A stretch of 64,000 nt of DNA from Bacteroides caccae (GTDB taxonomy: Bacteria; Bacteroidota; Bacteroidia; Bacteroidales; Bacteroidaceae). The stretch covers positions 1,426,001 to 1,490,000 of the forward strand of contig NZ_CP022412.2 in NCBI RefSeq assembly GCF_002222615.2, given 5' to 3'. This document shows, one piece after another, positions 29,433 through 38,771 of this stretch (position 1 is its first letter; every line of letters starts with the position of its first letter). The translations under genes and the position numbers were made by a program. The notes under the pieces were generated by a model. It was not told the origin of the DNA. It saw nothing but the letters and a program-made list of their open reading frames with translations, and did no database searches.

Positions 29433-30554
29433 TTAGAGTACTTTCTTGAACCGGGCAAGGAATTCGTCGGCTTCCTCCATGCTGAGACAGAGAGGGGGTA
29501 ACAGGCGGAGTACATTCGTACCGCTTGCTCCGGTAAACACATGTTCGTCATAGATGAGGCGGCTGCGCAATTCTTTGATCGGTTCATCGAATTCGAGTCC
29601 TATCATGAGTCCGCGTCCGCGTACTTCCTTGATTTGCGGGAATTTCTTCAGTTCTTCCAGCAAGTAGTTACCTACCTTGGCTGCATTCTCTACCAGATTT
29701 TCCTGTTCAATCACGTCCATAACGGCAAGGGCTGCCGAACATGCCAGGTGGTTTCCTCCGAAAGTCGTTCCTAATTGTCCGTATACCGGTTTAAACATCG
29801 GGCTAATCAATACGCCTGCCATTGGGAAGCCGTTACCGATTCCTTTGGCTACGGTGATGATGTCTGGCTTGATATCAGCATACTGGTGGGCGAAGAATTT
29901 ACCGCTACGTCCGTATCCGCTCTGAATTTCGTCCAGAATCAGGATAGTGCCGGTTTCTGTGCAAGCTTTGCGGAGTTCCTGCATAAATTCGGTAGTCGGT
30001 ATCTTGATCCCTCCTACACCTTGTATTCCTTCAATGATAACGGCACATATATCTCCCCGAGACAGTTCCTGCTTCATGGCTTCGACGTCGTTCAGAGGAA
30101 GATAAACAACATGACCGTTGTTGTTGATAGGTGCAATGATAGACGGATTGTTGGTTGCTTCTACTGCCAGTGAAGTACGTCCGTGGAAGGCTTTGCTGAA
30201 AGATACCACTTTGGTACGTCCGTTGTGGAAAGAAGCCAGTTTCAGAGCGTTCTCATTCGCCTCGGCTCCGCTGTTTATCAGGAACAGGCTGTAATCCTCG
30301 TAACCGGAAATCTTTCCCAGTCGTTCGGCCACCTGTTGCTGGAGTTTGTTGATTACTGAGTTCGAATAGAAACCGAGGTTAGCTACCTGATTGCTAATCA
30401 TCTCCACATAGTGAGGATGTGCGTGTCCGATAGAGATTACGGCATGACCTCCGTAAAGGTCTAAGTATTCGGTTCCGTTTTCATCCCAGACTTTACAGCC
30501 TTTCCCTTTGACTATGTTGATGTTGTATAATGGGTATACATCGAATAATTTCAT
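29433..30554 (-). CDS. argD: Acyl-ornithine aminotransferase ArgD
   Basis: A 373-residue PLP enzyme of aminotransferase class III that transfers an amino group to acylglutamate semialdehyde in ornithine synthesis. Recognisable segments are LDLYGGHAVISIGHAHP near 30, NSGAEANENALKLA near 95, ILDEIQSGYGRSGK near 205 and VAKGIGNGFPMAG with the PLP lysine near 236. Bacteroides is known to use succinylated intermediates (an N-succinylornithine carbamoyltransferase), so succinylornithine may be the true substrate. It follows argC by 13 bases. Confidence 0.93.
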   Translation of the reverse strand: MKLFDVYPLYNINIVKGKGCKVWDENGTEYLDLYGGHAVISIGHAHPHYVEMISNQVANLGFYSNSVINKLQQQVAERLGKISGYEDYSLFLINSGAEANENALKLASFHNGRTKVVSFSKAFHGRTSLAVEATNNPSIIAPINNNGHVVYLPLNDVEAMKQELSRGDICAVIIEGIQGVGGIKIPTTEFMQELRKACTETGTILILDEIQSGYGRSGKFFAHQYADIKPDIITVAKGIGNGFPMAGVLISPMFKPVYGQLGTTFGGNHLACSAALAVMDVIEQENLVENAAKVGNYLLEELKKFPQIKEVRGRGLMIGLEFDEPIKELRSRLIYDEHVFTGASGTNVLRLLPPLCLSMEEADEFLARFKKVL

Positions 30555-30567
30555 AATTCTTTTGTTT

Positions 30568-31536
30568 TTAAAAAGCTGAAGGCTTCAAACGTAGTCCTAC
30601 GGTTTCTTCCAGGTTAAACATCAGGTTCATGTTATGAACCGCTTGTCCACTGGCACCTTTCAGCAAGTTGTCGATACAGGAGATTATCAATAGCTTGTCG
30701 CCATGTTTCTCAAGATGTATCAGGCATTTGTTGGTGTTGACTACCTGTTTGAGGTCTATATTCTTATCTACAATATGTACAAATGAGTCTTTGGCGTAAT
30801 ATTCTTCGTACATACGGACGATTTCTTCGAGGGCTACTTTGGTCTTTACCACAAGGGTAGCGAAAATGCCGCGAGGGAAATCGCCACGATACGGGATAAA
30901 GTCAATGTCGGAGTCAAAGCTGTTCTGTAATTGTTGCAGTGACTGCTTGATTTCCGGAACGTGTTGATGCTCGAATGCCTTGTACACACTGATGTTATTG
31001 TTTCTCCAACTGAAATGACTGGTAGCTCCCGGTTTCACGCCGGCACCCGTACTTCCGGTAATGGCGTTTACCGAAATATCGTCTGTCAACATCAGGTTTT
31101 TGGCTAGCGGGAGCAGGCCGAGTTGGATACAGGTGGCGAAACAACCGGGATTGGCCACGTGCTTTGCCGTACAGGTAGCTCGTCGGTTCAGTTCCGGCAG
31201 ACCGTAGATAAAGTCATGGTCGTCACTCTTGATACGGTAGTCCATGGAAAGGTCAATGATTTTCAGGTCTTCCGGTATGTTATGGCTTTCCATGAATTTC
31301 TTCGTGTCACCGTGAGCTGTGCAGAAGAAAAGAACATCAATTTCGTCCAGAGGTAACTGGTCGGTGAATCTTAGATCTGTTTCTCCATACAAGCCTTCGT
31401 GTACGTCAGTAATTCTGTTTCCGGCATTACTGCTGCTGTTGATAAATACGATTTCAGTTTCCGGATGGTTGAGTAACAGGCGGATTAGTTCGCCTGCTGT
31501 ATATCCTGCGCCACCAATGATTCCTGCTTTAATCAT
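30568..31536 (-). CDS. argC: N-acyl-gamma-glutamyl-phosphate reductase ArgC
   Basis: ArgC reduces acylglutamyl phosphate to the semialdehyde with NADPH. The Rossmann start is IKAGIIGGAGYTAGELIRLL, the catalytic cysteine is in VANPGCFATCIQLGLLPLA near residue 145, and GSTGAGVKPGATSHFSWRNN follows. At 322 residues it is of the normal short type. It overlaps argG by four bases and precedes argD, consistent with a single operon. Confidence 0.95.
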   Translation of the reverse strand: MIKAGIIGGAGYTAGELIRLLLNHPETEIVFINSSSNAGNRITDVHEGLYGETDLRFTDQLPLDEIDVLFFCTAHGDTKKFMESHNIPEDLKIIDLSMDYRIKSDDHDFIYGLPELNRRATCTAKHVANPGCFATCIQLGLLPLAKNLMLTDDISVNAITGSTGAGVKPGATSHFSWRNNNISVYKAFEHQHVPEIKQSLQQLQNSFDSDIDFIPYRGDFPRGIFATLVVKTKVALEEIVRMYEEYYAKDSFVHIVDKNIDLKQVVNTNKCLIHLEKHGDKLLIISCIDNLLKGASGQAVHNMNLMFNLEETVGLRLKPSAF

Positions 31537-32741
31537 ATCTCTTCGTCTTTATGGTTGTTATAGTAAACACGTAACGGAGTGGAAGTTACCTTGATAAAGC
31601 CTTTTGCATCCTCGGCAGTCCAACCTTTTTGCATTTCACCATATTCTCCGAATTTCGTTTTCACGAGGTCGTCTTCCGATTCTACACCTACGGTAGAGAA
31701 AGAAAGCGGGCGGAGTTCGAGAATCGCTGTACCGTTTACGTTGCGCTGGCTTTCCTGCAACATCGCTTCGATATCACGCATAACCGGTTCCAGATATTGG
31801 CTTTCGTGGAGGAACATACCGTACCAGTTGGCTACCTGGTCTTTCCAGTACTGCTGCCATTTGCTCAATGTGTATTTCTCAAGGAAACGGTGAGCACCGA
31901 TAATCAGCATCGGGGCGGCGGCTTCGAAACCTACGCGGCCTTTGATACCGATAATTGTGTCGCCCACATGCATGTCACGGCCGATACCGTAAGCGGCGCC
32001 GATCTCTTCTACCTTCTGGATCGCTTTGATCGGGTCATCGAATTTCTCATCGTTGACAGCTTTCAGTTCTCCTTTTTCGAAAGTCAGGCGGAGTTGTTCG
32101 CTGCCTTCCTTTTCTACGTGTTTCAGGTAAGCTGTTTCGGGCAGCCCTTGTGCGGAGTCGAGGATTTCACCACCACAAATAGAGGTACCCCACAGACCTA
32201 CGTTATATGAATATTTCAGTTTGGTGAAGTCCGCACTGAAACCATGTTTGTTCAAGTAGTCAATTTCTTCCTGACGACTCAATGCCATATCACGGGTCAG
32301 TGTGATGATTTCTACGTTCGGCGCCAGTACGAGGAAAGTCATGTCGAAACGAATCTGGTCATTACCTGCTCCGGTAGAACCGTGGGCAATGGCATCCGCA
32401 CCGATTTCGTTGGCATAACGTGCGATAGCCAATGCCTGGAAGATACGTTCGGAGCTGACCGAAATAGGATAAGTACCGTTACGCAGCACATTTCCGAAAA
32501 CCATGTATTTCAGACTCTTTTCGTAGTATTCCTGAGTAACGTCCAGCGTTACGTATTTTACCGCTCCCAGTTTATAGGCATTTTCTTCGTTTGTTTTCAG
32601 TTGTTCTTCGCTGAAACCACCCGTATTGGCACAAGCTGCATATACTTCATAACCTTTTTCTTTGGCGAGGTACATGACGGTGAACGATGTGTCCAGTCCG
32701 CCGCTGAATGCCACCACTACTTTTTTCTTCTTTTCTTCCAT
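31533..32741 (-). CDS. argG: Argininosuccinate synthase ArgG
   Basis: ArgG condenses citrulline with aspartate using ATP. The pyrophosphatase-loop motif VVVAFSGGLDTSFTVMYLAK is at residues 8-27, AIAHGSTGAGNDQIRFDMTF near 115, and GRVGFEAAAPMLIIGAHRFL near 270. The 402-residue length is usual. It is the third gene of the argR-GNAT-argG-argC-argD operon; the next enzyme, ArgH, is encoded at 3961. Confidence 0.95.
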   Translation of the reverse strand: MEEKKKKVVVAFSGGLDTSFTVMYLAKEKGYEVYAACANTGGFSEEQLKTNEENAYKLGAVKYVTLDVTQEYYEKSLKYMVFGNVLRNGTYPISVSSERIFQALAIARYANEIGADAIAHGSTGAGNDQIRFDMTFLVLAPNVEIITLTRDMALSRQEEIDYLNKHGFSADFTKLKYSYNVGLWGTSICGGEILDSAQGLPETAYLKHVEKEGSEQLRLTFEKGELKAVNDEKFDDPIKAIQKVEEIGAAYGIGRDMHVGDTIIGIKGRVGFEAAAPMLIIGAHRFLEKYTLSKWQQYWKDQVANWYGMFLHESQYLEPVMRDIEAMLQESQRNVNGTAILELRPLSFSTVGVESEDDLVKTKFGEYGEMQKGWTAEDAKGFIKVTSTPLRVYYNNHKDEEI

Positions 32742-32754
32742 AGTGCTGTATCTT

Positions 32755-33333
32755 TTAAATGTTATTTCTTTCTTGTTCTTTTTTAATGTTCCGTGGATCT
32801 GTCGGGTCGTACAGCATAGCTGTGCAGATGCAGAACTTACGGTTTTTAGCTTTCAGGATGTCATGGTTGATACATCCTTCGCATCCTTTCCAGAAAGATT
32901 CGTCGTCTGTCAGTTCGTTGAAGGTGACAGGGACGTATCCCAGTTCGGTGTTCATTTTCATAACAGCTGCTCCGGAGGTCAAGCTGAAAATCTTAGCTTT
33001 CGGCCAACGGAGGCGTGCCAGTTGGAAGGAAGCCTGTTTGATGCGTTTTGCCAGCCCCAAACCACGGAAATCGGGATGTACGATCAGACCGGAGGTAGCC
33101 ACGTATTGCTTGTTTCCCCATGATTCGATATAGGTGAATCCGGCGAATGTGTCACCACAGAGAGCAATGATTGCTTTACCTTCTTTCATCTTTGTCGCTA
33201 CGTATTCGTGTGTGCGTTCTGCGATTCCCGTTCCTCGCACGGCGGCAGCATTTCTGATAGTTTCCAAAATAGTGTCAACGTATACCTCATGTGAGGCGTC
33301 GGCTACCATAACATCTATTTGTTGAGTGTCCAT
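32755..33333 (-). CDS. GNAT acyltransferase in the arginine operon
   Basis: A 192-residue GNAT-fold protein. The acyl-CoA binding segment VHPDFRGLGLAKRIKQASFQ is near residues 87-106, and a core of strands precedes it (KAIIALCGDTFAGFTYIES). The C-terminus is unusual in holding several cysteines (FWKGCEGCINHD, then KFCICTAML), a possible metal site. Being second in the arginine operon, it is the natural candidate for the first pathway step, N-acylation of glutamate by acetyl- or succinyl-CoA. That role is inferred from context, not from diagnostic residues. Confidence 0.82.
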   Translation of the reverse strand: MDTQQIDVMVADASHEVYVDTILETIRNAAAVRGTGIAERTHEYVATKMKEGKAIIALCGDTFAGFTYIESWGNKQYVATSGLIVHPDFRGLGLAKRIKQASFQLARLRWPKAKIFSLTSGAAVMKMNTELGYVPVTFNELTDDESFWKGCEGCINHDILKAKNRKFCICTAMLYDPTDPRNIKKEQERNNI

Positions 33334-33359
33334 TTCTTTATATATATAAATATGTATAG

Positions 33360-33833
33360 TTATTCAATGTTCGGAATGATGAGTGACAAAAGCTGGCGAA
33401 TCTTGCTTGTCGCAACTCCTTCACGCAACACCAACATGATAGTATCATCGCCGGCAATGGTTCCCAGTATTTCGCTGAATTCATTGTTGTCGATATCGTA
33501 AGCCATACTGCTGGCGTAACCCGGGCGGGTGCGGATAACGGCGATGTTGCCTGAAAATTGCAAGGAAATGAATCCGTTACTTCGCAACATTTCGCCGGCA
33601 CTCTGATCGGTGGAGCGTTTATACATAATGTTGTTCGGCAGCACGTATACGTACTTCCCGTTCATACTGGCAGCTTTGGCTACTTTCAGTTGTTTCAAGT
33701 CGCGGGAGAGGGTGGCCTGTGTCAGTTCGAAGCCTTCGCGGTTCAACTCTTGCAGCAGTTCTTCCTGCGAACCGACCTCCTTGCTTGAGATAATCATTTT
33801 GATGGCGTCTAACCGATTTGCTTTCTTCTTCAT
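33360..33833 (-). CDS. argR: Arginine repressor ArgR
   Basis: A 157-residue regulator. The N-terminal winged helix (about 1-75) includes SQEELLQELNREGFELTQAT and LSRDLKQLKVAKA. The C-terminal hexamerisation and arginine-binding domain includes GYASSMAYDIDNNEFSEILG and TIAGDDTIMLVLRE, with the acidic pair that contacts arginine. It leads the arginine operon, and repeated boxes in its promoter indicate autoregulation. Confidence 0.94.
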   Translation of the reverse strand: MKKKANRLDAIKMIISSKEVGSQEELLQELNREGFELTQATLSRDLKQLKVAKAASMNGKYVYVLPNNIMYKRSTDQSAGEMLRSNGFISLQFSGNIAVIRTRPGYASSMAYDIDNNEFSEILGTIAGDDTIMLVLREGVATSKIRQLLSLIIPNIE

Positions 33834-33858
33834 TGTATAATTATTCTAAGAATGGCGC

Positions 33859-33866
33859 AAAAGTAT
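33859..33866 (-). promoter_or_regulatory. -7 promoter box for the arginine operon
   Basis: On the minus strand TACTTTTG fits the consensus, 26 bases upstream of the argR ATG. The first ARG-like box overlaps it by two bases. Confidence 0.6.
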
Positions 33867-33933
33867 GCATTATTCTGGAGAAAATATGCATAAAACAATA
33901 CTTTTTTTGCATAAAAGTGAAAAATATGCTAAA
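33865..33933 (-). promoter_or_regulatory. Cluster of ARG-box-like operators
   Basis: TATGCATTA at 33865, TATGCATAA at 33886, TTGCATAAAA at 33908 and TATGCTAA at 33926 resemble half of the TATGCATA-type ARG box. The first two are 21 bases apart, the spacing usual for paired boxes bound by an ArgR hexamer. They overlap the promoter, so arginine-bound ArgR would repress it. Confidence 0.65.
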
Positions 33934-34017
33934 CAGTGGAAGTTTGGTTTATGTATTTGTGTCAAAATGTATATCCTTTCAATCAAAATGTGTAAGGAGC
34001 ATGAAGAAGGAATCGTC

Positions 34018-34025
34018 TATCTTTG
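34018..34025 (+). promoter_or_regulatory. -7 promoter box for the rhamnose operon
   Basis: TATCTTTG lies 43 bases upstream of the rhaB ATG. No obvious operator palindrome was found next to it. Confidence 0.55.
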
Positions 34026-34068
34026 CCATGTAGGTAAATGAATACTTTAAATATATAGACAGAATACC

Positions 34069-35526
34069 ATGAAACAAAACTTTTTTGCAGTCGACTTGGG
34101 CGCAACGAGCGGCCGTACTATCTTGGGTACTTTTATTGAAGGTGGATTGAATCTGGAAGAAATCAATCGTTTTCCTAATCACTTGATTGAAGTGGGCGGG
34201 CATTTCTATTGGGATATTTATGCATTATATCGTCATGTCATTGAAGGATTAAAATTGGTGGCTCACCGTGGCGAGTCTATTGCTTCTATCGGTATTGATA
34301 CGTGGGGAGTGGATTTTGTTTGTGTCGGAAAAGACGGAAACTTACTTCGTCAGCCTTATGCATATCGTGACCCTCATACGGTAGGAGCTCCGGACGCTCT
34401 CTTTTCCCGCATCTCCCGTAGCAAGGTATATGAAAAGACGGGTATTCAGATAATGAATTTTAATTCACTTTTTCAGTTAGATACTTTACGCCGTAATAAT
34501 GATAGCGCATTGGAGGCAGCGGATAAGATATTGTTTATGCCGGATGCATTAAGTTATATGCTGACCGGGAAAATGGTGATGGAATATACGATTGCTTCGA
34601 CTGCTCAATTGGTGAATGCACAAACTCGAAGTCTCGAACCGGAGTTACTGAAAGTGGTTGGATTGACAGAGAAGAACTTCGGTCGTTTTGTATTCCCGGG
34701 TGAAAAGGTAGGAGTATTGACAGAAGAAGTGCAGAAAATAACCGGATTGGGAGCTGTGCCTGTGATTGCTGTGATCGGACATGATACGGGGGCTGCTGTT
34801 GCCGCTGTTCCAGCGTTAGACCGTAATTTTGCTTATTTGAGTAGCGGTACTTGGTCGTTGATGGGAGTTGAAACGGACGCTCCGGTGATTAATACCGAAA
34901 CAGAAACCTTGAATTTTACGAATGAAGGTGGTGTGGAAGGAACAATTCGTCTGCTGAAGAATATTTGCGGAATGTGGCTATTGGAACGTTGCCGTTTGAA
35001 TTGGGGAGATACAAGTTATCCTGAGTTAATCAGCGAGGCAGATGCTTGCGAACCGTTCCGCAGCCTGATTAATCCGGATGATGATTGCTTTGTAAACCCT
35101 GCGAATATGGAAAAATCGATTGCTGCCTATTGCCATGCCACTGGACAGCCTGTTCCCGAACAACGTGGACAAGTAGTGCGTTGTATCTTTGAGAGTCTGG
35201 CCTTGCGTTATCGTCAGGTGTTGGAGAACTTGCGTTCTCTTTCTCCTCGTCCGATTGAAACATTGCATGTGATTGGCGGTGGCAGCCGTAACGATTTACT
35301 GAACCAGTTTACTGCCAATGCTATCGGTATTCCGGTAGTTGCGGGACCGTCCGAAGCCACTGCTATCGGTAATGTGATGATTCAGGCAATGGCGGCGGGG
35401 GAAGCAACGGATATGGCAGGTATGCGTCGGCTAATTCAGCGGTCTGTTCCTTTAAAAACTTATCATCCACAAGATACGGATGCTTGGGATACGGCTTATA
35501 TCCACTTTAAAAACTGCATTCGATAA
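34069..35526 (+). CDS. rhaB: L-rhamnulokinase
   Basis: RhaB phosphorylates L-rhamnulose at C1 with ATP. This 485-residue FGGY-family sugar kinase begins with the phosphate-binding AVDLGATSGRTILG, has IGIDTWGVDFV near residue 80, the C-terminal ATP site VIGGGSRNDLLNQFTANA near 402, and SSGTWSLMGVE near 260. It is the first gene of the rhamnose operon, with 44 bases before rhaA. The order kinase, isomerase, permease, aldolase, reductase matches what I recall for the B. thetaiotaomicron rhamnose locus. Confidence 0.95.
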   Translation: MKQNFFAVDLGATSGRTILGTFIEGGLNLEEINRFPNHLIEVGGHFYWDIYALYRHVIEGLKLVAHRGESIASIGIDTWGVDFVCVGKDGNLLRQPYAYRDPHTVGAPDALFSRISRSKVYEKTGIQIMNFNSLFQLDTLRRNNDSALEAADKILFMPDALSYMLTGKMVMEYTIASTAQLVNAQTRSLEPELLKVVGLTEKNFGRFVFPGEKVGVLTEEVQKITGLGAVPVIAVIGHDTGAAVAAVPALDRNFAYLSSGTWSLMGVETDAPVINTETETLNFTNEGGVEGTIRLLKNICGMWLLERCRLNWGDTSYPELISEADACEPFRSLINPDDDCFVNPANMEKSIAAYCHATGQPVPEQRGQVVRCIFESLALRYRQVLENLRSLSPRPIETLHVIGGGSRNDLLNQFTANAIGIPVVAGPSEATAIGNVMIQAMAAGEATDMAGMRRLIQRSVPLKTYHPQDTDAWDTAYIHFKNCIR

Positions 35527-35570
35527 TTAATAAATAACCGGTGGAATATCATTTTAAACAATAGAATATC

Positions 35571-36827
35571 ATGAAAAAAGAAGAACTGATTCAGAAAGCG
35601 TATGAGATTGCTGTGGAACGTTATGCAGCGGTAGGGGTAGACACCGAACAAGTATTGAAAACCATGCAGGATTTTCATCTGTCACTTCATTGTTGGCAGG
35701 CTGACGACGTAGCAGGATTTGAAGTACAGGCCGGTTCGTTGACTGGTGGTATCCAGGCTACCGGTAACTATCCGGGTAAAGCCCGCAATATTGACGAACT
35801 GCGTGCCGATATCTTGAAAGCCGCTTCTTATATCCCGGGTACTCATCGGCTGAACCTGCATGAGATTTACGGAGATTTTCAGAGGAAGGTGGTAGACCGC
35901 GATCAGGTGGAACCCGAACATTTCAAAAGCTGGATAGAGTGGGGGAAAGAACATAATATGAAACTGGACTTTAATTCTACTTCTTTCTCACATCCGAAAT
36001 CCGGTGATTTGTCGCTTTCTAACCCGGATGAGGGTATCCGCCAGTTCTGGATTGAACATACGAAACGTTGTCGTGCAGTGGCCGAAGAAATGGGTAAAGC
36101 GCAAGGTGATCCTTGCATCATGAATCTTTGGGTACACGACGGAAGCAAGGATATTACAGTCAATCGTATGAAATACCGTGCACTGTTGAAAGATTCTCTG
36201 GACCAGATTTTCGCTACTGGATATAAGAATATGAAAGACTGTATCGAATCTAAGGTGTTTGGTATCGGTTTGGAAAGTTATACGGTAGGTTCTAATGACT
36301 TCTACATCGGCTATGGTGCTTCACACAATAAGATGATTACATTGGATACAGGTCACTTTCATCCGACAGAAAGTGTGGCTGACAAAGTATCTTCATTGTT
36401 ACTTTATGTTCCTGAACTGATGCTGCACGTAAGCCGTCCGGTACGTTGGGATTCCGACCACGTCACTATCATGGATGATCCTACTATGGAACTGTTCAGT
36501 GAAATCGTTCGTTGTGGTGCACTAGATCGTGTACACTATGGCCTTGATTATTTCGATGCATCTATCAATCGTATCGGTGCTTATGTAATCGGTAGCCGTG
36601 CTGCACAGAAATGTATGACTCGTGCTTTGCTTGAACCGATTGCCAAATTGCGTGAATACGAAGCTAACGGACAAGGATTTCAGCGTTTGGCTTTGCTTGA
36701 AGAAGAAAAAGCGCTTCCTTGGAATGCGGTATGGGATATGTTCTGCTTGAAAAATAATGTTCCGGTAGGCGAAGATTTCATTGCGGAGATCGAAAAGTAC
36801 GAAGCTGAAGTAACTTCTAAACGATAA
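35571..36827 (+). CDS. rhaA: L-rhamnose isomerase
   Basis: Converts L-rhamnose to L-rhamnulose. The 418-residue protein has the RhaA landmarks: FHLSLHCWQADDVAGFE near 35-51, WVHDGSKDITV near 187, and a metal-binding region including LDTGHFHPTESVADKVSS near 260 and RPVRWDSDHVTIMDD near 287. It lies between rhaB and rhaT, ending three bases before rhaT, so expression is coupled to the transporter. B. thetaiotaomicron literature calls this gene rhaI. Confidence 0.95.
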   Translation: MKKEELIQKAYEIAVERYAAVGVDTEQVLKTMQDFHLSLHCWQADDVAGFEVQAGSLTGGIQATGNYPGKARNIDELRADILKAASYIPGTHRLNLHEIYGDFQRKVVDRDQVEPEHFKSWIEWGKEHNMKLDFNSTSFSHPKSGDLSLSNPDEGIRQFWIEHTKRCRAVAEEMGKAQGDPCIMNLWVHDGSKDITVNRMKYRALLKDSLDQIFATGYKNMKDCIESKVFGIGLESYTVGSNDFYIGYGASHNKMITLDTGHFHPTESVADKVSSLLLYVPELMLHVSRPVRWDSDHVTIMDDPTMELFSEIVRCGALDRVHYGLDYFDASINRIGAYVIGSRAAQKCMTRALLEPIAKLREYEANGQGFQRLALLEEEKALPWNAVWDMFCLKNNVPVGEDFIAEIEKYEAEVTSKR

Positions 36828-36830
36828 GTT

Positions 36831-37850
36831 ATGGATATTCTGATCGGCTTGCTGATTATAGCCATTGGTAGCTTTTGCCAGTCTAGTTCTTATGTACCTA
36901 TTAAAAAGGTAAAAGAGTGGAGTTGGGAAAGCTTTTGGTTGATACAAGGTGTATTTGCCTGGTTAGTGTTTCCGTTCCTGGGATCATTGCTGGGGGTGTC
37001 CGAAGGAGGCAGTTTGTTTGAACTGTGGGGAGCTGGAGGTGCCGGAATGAGCATCTTGTATGGCATATTGTGGGGAGTAGGAGGATTGACTTTCGGGCTT
37101 TCCATGCGTTATCTGGGTGTTGCATTGGGACAGAGCATCTCGTTGGGGACTTGTGCCGGTTTCGGAACGCTCCTTCCGGCTCTTTTTGCGGGAACAAATT
37201 TGTTCGAAGGTAACGGACTGGTTCTTCTGCTAGGTGTTTGTATTACGTTAGCCGGTATTGCGATTATTGGCTATGCTGGTAGTTTGCGTGCGCAGAATAT
37301 GAGTGAAGAAGAAAAGCGCGCTGCTGTGAAAGACTTTGCTTTGACGAAGGGATTGTTGGTAGCGTTGCTGGCAGGTGTGATGAGTGCCTGTTTCGCTTTG
37401 GGACTGGATGCCGGGACACCTATCAAGGAGGCTGCATTAGCGGGAGGAGTTGAAGGACTTTATGCAGGTCTTCCTGTTATCTTTCTGGTTACATTCGGAG
37501 GGTTCCTGACAAATGCAATTTATTGTTTGCAACAGAATGTGACTAATAAATCCATGAATGACTATGCTAAAGGGAAAGTGTGGAGTAACAATTTAGTATT
37601 CTGTGCGTTGGCCGGTGTGCTGTGGTATATGCAGTTCTTCGGACTGGAAATGGGAAAGAGCTTTCTTGCCGAAAGCCCCGTATTACTGGCTTTTTCCTGG
37701 TGTATCCTAATGGCATTGAATGTGACCTTCAGTAATGTCTGGGGGATTATCCTGAAAGAATGGAAGGGAGTATCTGTGAAAACAATCACTGTGCTGGTTT
37801 GTGGACTGCTGGTGTTGATTTTCTCGCTGGTATTCCCGAATTTGTTTTAA
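36831..37850 (+). CDS. rhaT: L-rhamnose/proton symporter RhaT
   Basis: A 339-residue inner-membrane permease with about ten hydrophobic segments, of the drug/metabolite-transporter superfamily RhaT branch. It begins MDILIGLLIIAIGSFCQSSS and YVPIKKVKEWSWESFW, typical of RhaT, and contains GVALGQSISLGTCAGFGTLL near 90. It should import rhamnose with a proton. It starts three bases after rhaA and is followed by rhaD after 13 bases. Confidence 0.93.
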   Translation: MDILIGLLIIAIGSFCQSSSYVPIKKVKEWSWESFWLIQGVFAWLVFPFLGSLLGVSEGGSLFELWGAGGAGMSILYGILWGVGGLTFGLSMRYLGVALGQSISLGTCAGFGTLLPALFAGTNLFEGNGLVLLLGVCITLAGIAIIGYAGSLRAQNMSEEEKRAAVKDFALTKGLLVALLAGVMSACFALGLDAGTPIKEAALAGGVEGLYAGLPVIFLVTFGGFLTNAIYCLQQNVTNKSMNDYAKGKVWSNNLVFCALAGVLWYMQFFGLEMGKSFLAESPVLLAFSWCILMALNVTFSNVWGIILKEWKGVSVKTITVLVCGLLVLIFSLVFPNLF

Positions 37851-37863
37851 ATAATAGATATAT

Positions 37864-38673
37864 ATGAAATCAATTTTAGAAAATCGCTCGGCACTTGCCA
37901 AGGAAGTAGACAAGGTAGCAGAAGTTGCCGGATACTTGTGGCAGAAAGGATGGGCTGAACGTAATGGCGGTAATATCACCATTAATATCACAGAATTTGT
38001 AGACGATGAAATTCGTCGGATGCAGCCGATTAGTGAAGTCAGGTCAATCGGTGTCACACTGCCTTATCTCAAAGGCTGTTATTTTTACTGTAAAGGAACC
38101 AACAAACGTATGCGTGATTTAGCTCGCTGGCCGATGGAGAATGGTTCGGTAATCCGGATTTTGGATGATTGTGCCAGTTATGTTATTATAGCTGATGAGG
38201 CGGTTGTCCCGACATCAGAGCTGCCTTCTCATTTGAGCGTGCATAATGACTTGTTGAGTAAGAATTCTCCTTATAAGGCTTCCGTACATACTCACCCTAT
38301 CGAATTGATTGCAATGACGCATTGTGAAAAATTCCTTCAAAAGGATGTGGCTACCAATTTGTTGTGGAGTATGATTCCGGAGACAAAGGCATTCTGCCCG
38401 AGAGGTTTGGGAATCATTCCTTATAAGTTGCCTAGTTCGGTAGAACTGGCAGAAGCTACGATTAAGGAATTGCAGGACTATGATGTGGTGATGTGGGAAA
38501 AGCATGGAGTATTTGCTGTTGACTGCGATGCGATGCAGGCTTTCGACCAAATTGACGTATTAAATAAATCCGCATTAATTTATATTGCAGCCAAGAATAT
38601 GGGCTTCGAACCGGATGGCATGAGCCGGGAACAGATGAAGGAAATGACTGTTGCCTTCAATCTTCCTAAATAA
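37864..38673 (+). CDS. rhaD: Rhamnulose-1-phosphate aldolase
   Basis: Cleaves L-rhamnulose 1-phosphate to dihydroxyacetone phosphate and L-lactaldehyde. This 269-residue class II aldolase has GWAERNGGNITINI near 30-43, the zinc-binding histidines in SVHTHPIELIAMTH near 138-151, and a third histidine in VVMWEKHGVFAVD near 203-215. It belongs to the aldolase II/adducin family. A hairpin separates it from fucO, which metabolises its lactaldehyde product. Confidence 0.94.
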   Translation: MKSILENRSALAKEVDKVAEVAGYLWQKGWAERNGGNITINITEFVDDEIRRMQPISEVRSIGVTLPYLKGCYFYCKGTNKRMRDLARWPMENGSVIRILDDCASYVIIADEAVVPTSELPSHLSVHNDLLSKNSPYKASVHTHPIELIAMTHCEKFLQKDVATNLLWSMIPETKAFCPRGLGIIPYKLPSSVELAEATIKELQDYDVVMWEKHGVFAVDCDAMQAFDQIDVLNKSALIYIAAKNMGFEPDGMSREQMKEMTVAFNLPK

Positions 38674-38709
38674 TATTTGTATTAATCATTGAATTTATCT
38701 ACTTTAGCG

Positions 38710-38744
38710 ACCGCAATATTTCCTACAATAGGAGATGTTGCGGT
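38710..38744 (+). promoter_or_regulatory. Intercistronic hairpin between rhaD and fucO
   Basis: ACCGCAA and TTGCGGT, with inner CCT/AGG, form a stem in the 98-base gap. Without a T-run it is better read as an RNA processing or stability element than a terminator. Confidence 0.5.
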
Positions 38745-38771
38745 TAACCCTTTAAACAAAATAACACAACC

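Noticed and set aside
31629..32786. Long plus-strand frames opposite argG
   Set aside because: Shadows of argG; they overlap one another in different frames and show no conserved motif.
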